Source of the DNA: Macrostomum hystrix
Taxonomy: Eukaryota > Platyhelminthes > Macrostomidae
NCBI GenBank assembly: GCA_950097015.1
Contig: CATNEN010000031.1
Span: forward strand, 3,102,001 to 3,166,000
Length of the DNA stretch: 64,000 bases
Reading direction: 5' to 3'
Of this stretch, positions 60,990 through 64,000 are shown one piece after another. A model generated the notes under the pieces. That model worked only from the letters and a program-made list of their open reading frames with translations. It was not told the DNA's origin and did no database searches. A program made the translations under genes and the position numbers. Position 1 is the first letter of the stretch; each line of letters starts with the position of its first letter.

Positions 60990-61085
60990 AGTACAGCTCG
61001 ATTCCGCTGTGAGGCCACAACCCCCAACTTCCAATTGAGAGTGTGGTCAGGAGTCAGCGGAATGGGCAGAGTCGCCTACTCTCTA
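60990..61085 (+). mobile_element. SINE family A, internally deleted fragment
   Basis: CAGCTCGATTCCGCTGTGAG at 60994 matches the family A B-box region, then the sequence jumps to the distal body: GGTCAGGAGTCAGCGGAATG GGCAGA. About 200 bp of body are missing. It starts within a few bases of the splice donor at 60987. Confidence 0.65.
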
Positions 61086-61569
61086 TGGTCTTTTGAAATG
61101 GTTAAAATGGTCTTTTAGCAATGTCAATCAATTAACAGAGGTTTGAGGCTTCAAGAGCAGCGGAAAACGATAGATTTTTTTAATCCTTAATCCCTATGAG
61201 TCGCTGTGTGCCTGAGCAGTGTGCCGAGGCGGGGGCCCGCGTTTGCTGAGTCCAACTTCTCCATCCTCTGTTCTCTCACTCCCCGCTCCGGACTGCTTTG
61301 CATAATAGATGCCTCCCAGAACCCCATATATAGTGGCCAATTCGTGTTCGCTCAGTTCGTTTGGTGTAGACTGAGGCAGTTGTTTTGGGGTAGAGAGGGG
61401 GTAGAAAATTCGGGATCTACCCCTTCTGCCCCCGTACCTCTAATCTCTGGGGAATGTCTAGTGTCGGGCTGGTGTGGATTAAAAGCCGTGCATTATTCAG
61501 CGGTTCTAAAGCTCTGGGTGTGTCGGGGGCTCGAATCTGTAGCAGCCCAAGCAAAATATTGACGACCGA

Positions 61570-62570
61570 AATATATATATATAATAATATGGATTGCTAA
61601 TCTATCTAGTTAGATTTACATGAAGGAATAGAATGGATTGCTAATCTATCTAGTTAGATTTACATGAAGGAATAGAATGGATTGCTAATCTATCTAGTTA
61701 GATTCACATGAAGGAATAGAATGGATTGCTATTCTATCTAGTTAGATTCACATGAAGGAATAGAATGGATTGCTAATCTATCTAGTTAGATTTACATGAA
61801 GGAATAGAATGGATTGCTAGAATGGATTGCTAATCTATCTAGTTAGATTTACATGAAGGAATAGAATGGATTGCTAATCTATCTAGTTAGATTTACATGA
61901 AGGAATAGAATGGATAGCTAATCTATCTAGTTAGATTTACATGAAGGAATAGAATGGATTGCTAATCTATCTAGTTAGATTTACATGAAGGAATAGAATG
62001 GATTGCTAATCTATCTAGTTAGATTTACATGAAGGAATAGAATGGATTGCTAATCTATCTAGTTAGATTTACATGAAGGAATAGAATGGATTGCTATTCT
62101 ATCTAGTTAGATTTACATGAAGGAATAGAATGGATTGCTATTCTATCTAGTTAGATTTACATGAAGGAATAGAATGGATTGCTATTCTATCTAGTTAGAT
62201 TCACATGAAGGAATAGAATGGATTGCTAATCTATCTAGTTAGATTTAGATGAAGGAATAGAATGGATTGCTAGAATGGATTGCTAATCTATCTAGTTAGA
62301 TTTACATGAAGGAATAGAATGGATTGCTAATCTATCTAGTTAGACTTACATGAAGGAATAGAATGGATTGCTAATCTATCTAGTTAGATTTAGATGAAGG
62401 AATAGAATGGATTGCTAGAATGGATTGCTAATCTATCTAGTTAGATTTACATGAAGGAATAGAATGGATTGCTAATCTATCTAGTTAGACTTACATGAAG
62501 GAATAGAATGGATTGCTAATCTATCTAGTTAGACTTACATGAAGGAATAGAATGGATTGCTAATCTAGTC
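61570..62570. repeat. 44-bp minisatellite with hairpin core
   Basis: About 22 units of 44 bp, with AATCTATCTAGTTAGATT followed by TACATGAAGGAATAGAATGG. The first part is an inverted repeat (AATCTA/TAGATT). Three units carry the same extra GATTGCTAGAATG insertion. Preceded by a short TA run. Confidence 0.97.
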
Positions 62571-63109
62571 TGTTTCATAAACAATGTGTTTTGCTAAAAG
62601 TGCATTCCCAATGAATCTAAAAGTTCCACCCAAATTGCAAAGTGACAACTGGCGTGCACAACTGTCGGCTATGGGGAATTATTGACAACGGATTATTCCC
62701 TAATTTTTTCCCGTCAGCAGTAGCGGTGATGGTAGAGGCTATAAGCCTCCGGTCCTTATTGTCACGTCGAGTTCTCAACGGGCACTCGGACCTGTCACAA
62801 AGCACCTGCTTTTCATCAATTGAGTCACTCTCAGGCCCTGCTCACTGGAGTGGCCAATGCCTAATGCCTGCCTGCGTGAGACCATGGAAGGACAGGATAT
62901 GCTTGTGTGGTTGTGAGGGAGTTTTTAAACTAGCCGAACAATAGTAGGAGTGCGTGCTGCTGCTGCTGTTGCTGTTTCTTCAGTAGGTTGTAGAAAAATC
63001 TATCAAAAACTTTGCCTTTTCAATCTTATCAGTTATTCTTAACTTCTTCTAAAGAGTGATTTAGCATGTGATTTAAAGGTAGCAAGACAACATTGAGGAG
63101 TTGAAAAAA
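62571..63109. other. Unique spacer between two arrays
   Basis: No conserved coding or RNA feature recognised. A short CTG/TTG run lies at 62957-62975. Confidence 0.5.
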
Positions 63110-63900
63110 GGAATTGAAAATTGAAAAGGGGATCAAAGTCAAGGAACTGAAGATCAAAGTCAAGGAAAAGGGGATCAAAGTCAAGGAAGGGGATCTAAGT
63201 CAAGGAACTGAAGATCAAAGACAAGGAACTGAGGATAAAAGTCAAGGAACTGAGGACCAAAGTCAAGGAACTGAGGACCAAAGTCAAGGAACTGAGGATC
63301 AAAGTCAAGGAACTGAGGATCAAAGTCAAGGAAAAGGGGATCAAAGTCAAGGAGCTGAGGATCAAAGTCAAAGAACTGAGGATCAAAGTCAAAGAACTGA
63401 GGACCAAAGTCAAGGAGCTGAGGATCAAAGTCAAAGAACTGAGGATCAAAGTCAAGGAACTGAGGATCAAAGTCAAGGAAAAGGGGATCAAAGTCAAGGA
63501 GCTGAGGATCAAAGTCAAAGAACTGAGGATCAAAGTCAAGGAACTGAGGATCAAAGTCAAGGAAAAGGGGATCAAAGTCAAGGAGCTGAGGATCAAAGTC
63601 AAAGAACTGAGGATCAAAGTCAAAGAACTGAGGACCAAAGTCAAGGAGCTGAGGATCAAAGTCAAAGAACTGAGGATCAAAGTCAAGGAACTGAGGATCA
63701 AAGTCAAGGAAAAGGGGATCAAAGTCAAGGAGCTGAGGATCAAAGTCAAAGAACTGAGGATCAAAGTCAAAGAACTGAGGATCAAGATAAGGGACAAGGG
63801 ACAAGGGATCGTGGATTAGGGACAAGTAAATCAAAGATTAGAGATAATGGATCAAGGATTAGAGATAAGGGATCAAGGATTAGGGACAGGGGATCTGGGA
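63110..63900. repeat. 21-bp minisatellite near the window end
   Basis: About 36 units of 21 bp built on GGATCAAAGTCAAGGAACTG A, with AAAGG and GCTGA variants. It decays to shorter GGGATCAAGGATTAG units at the right. A Gln/Asp-rich frame of 282 codons spans it, but two minus-strand frames are open as well, as expected for a 3n-period repeat. Confidence 0.95.
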
Positions 63901-64000
63901 TCAATCATATGGAACAAAGTTTTAAGTGCTTCAGCTATCACTCTCCACGCCATGTATTTTAACAATGAATACTGCGCGACCATTGAACAATTTTCCTTCG

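Noticed and set aside
63114-63962. 282-codon Gln/Asp-rich protein
   Set aside because: 21-bp repeat with open frames on both strands and no start context, signal peptide or domain.

Overview
The window is nuclear DNA from an invertebrate animal. Genes are split by spliceosomal GT-AG introns, tRNA-derived SINEs are scattered through introns and intergenic DNA, and the recognisable proteins (tensin, CDC14, a CUB membrane protein, a rhodopsin-like GPCR) are metazoan. A free-living flatworm or other spiralian would fit, but nothing here fixes the species. Roughly half of the 64 kb is tandem minisatellite; nearly every array has its own unit, and several fill introns almost to the splice sites.

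Layout. 130-4944 (+): five-exon gene for a 232-residue secreted-type precursor with one CUB domain and one membrane helix. 4975-9834: polypurine satellite. 11694-18089 (-): ten-exon tensin gene, 1159 codons, SH2 plus PTB at the C-terminus and poly-Q/Ser-rich linkers. 19794-30113: a 10.3 kb array of a 30/31-bp unit. 31646-43186 (-): seven-exon CDC14 dual-specificity phosphatase, 568 codons, with a 3.5 kb minisatellite as its last intron. 44921-45316 (+): a small secreted, prohormone-like protein with a Gly-Lys-Arg amidation/cleavage site. 46465-49322: 16-bp array. 49628-53553 (+): three-exon class A GPCR, 395 codons, with unusual microswitch residues. 53554-60826: intergenic DNA with SINE fragments, a G-tract array and a polypyrimidine array. 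60827-60986 (+): probable first coding exon of an unidentified gene that continues beyond the window, followed by 44-bp and 21-bp arrays.

All gene models were built by hand. For the CUB, tensin, CDC14 and GPCR genes, every exon joins in phase and the summed coding length is a multiple of three, which supports the junctions. Tensin links integrins to actin, CDC14 acts on cell-cycle and ciliary substrates, and the prohormone-like and GPCR genes suggest peptide signalling. No operon-like organisation is visible. The most interesting signals are the private minisatellites inside introns, the GPCR with Asn2.50/Cys7.49/Leu-Arg-Ala in place of the usual Asp/Asn/Asp-Arg-Tyr, inverted repeats bracketing the catalytic exon of CDC14, and a minisatellite whose unit resembles a tRNA B box.
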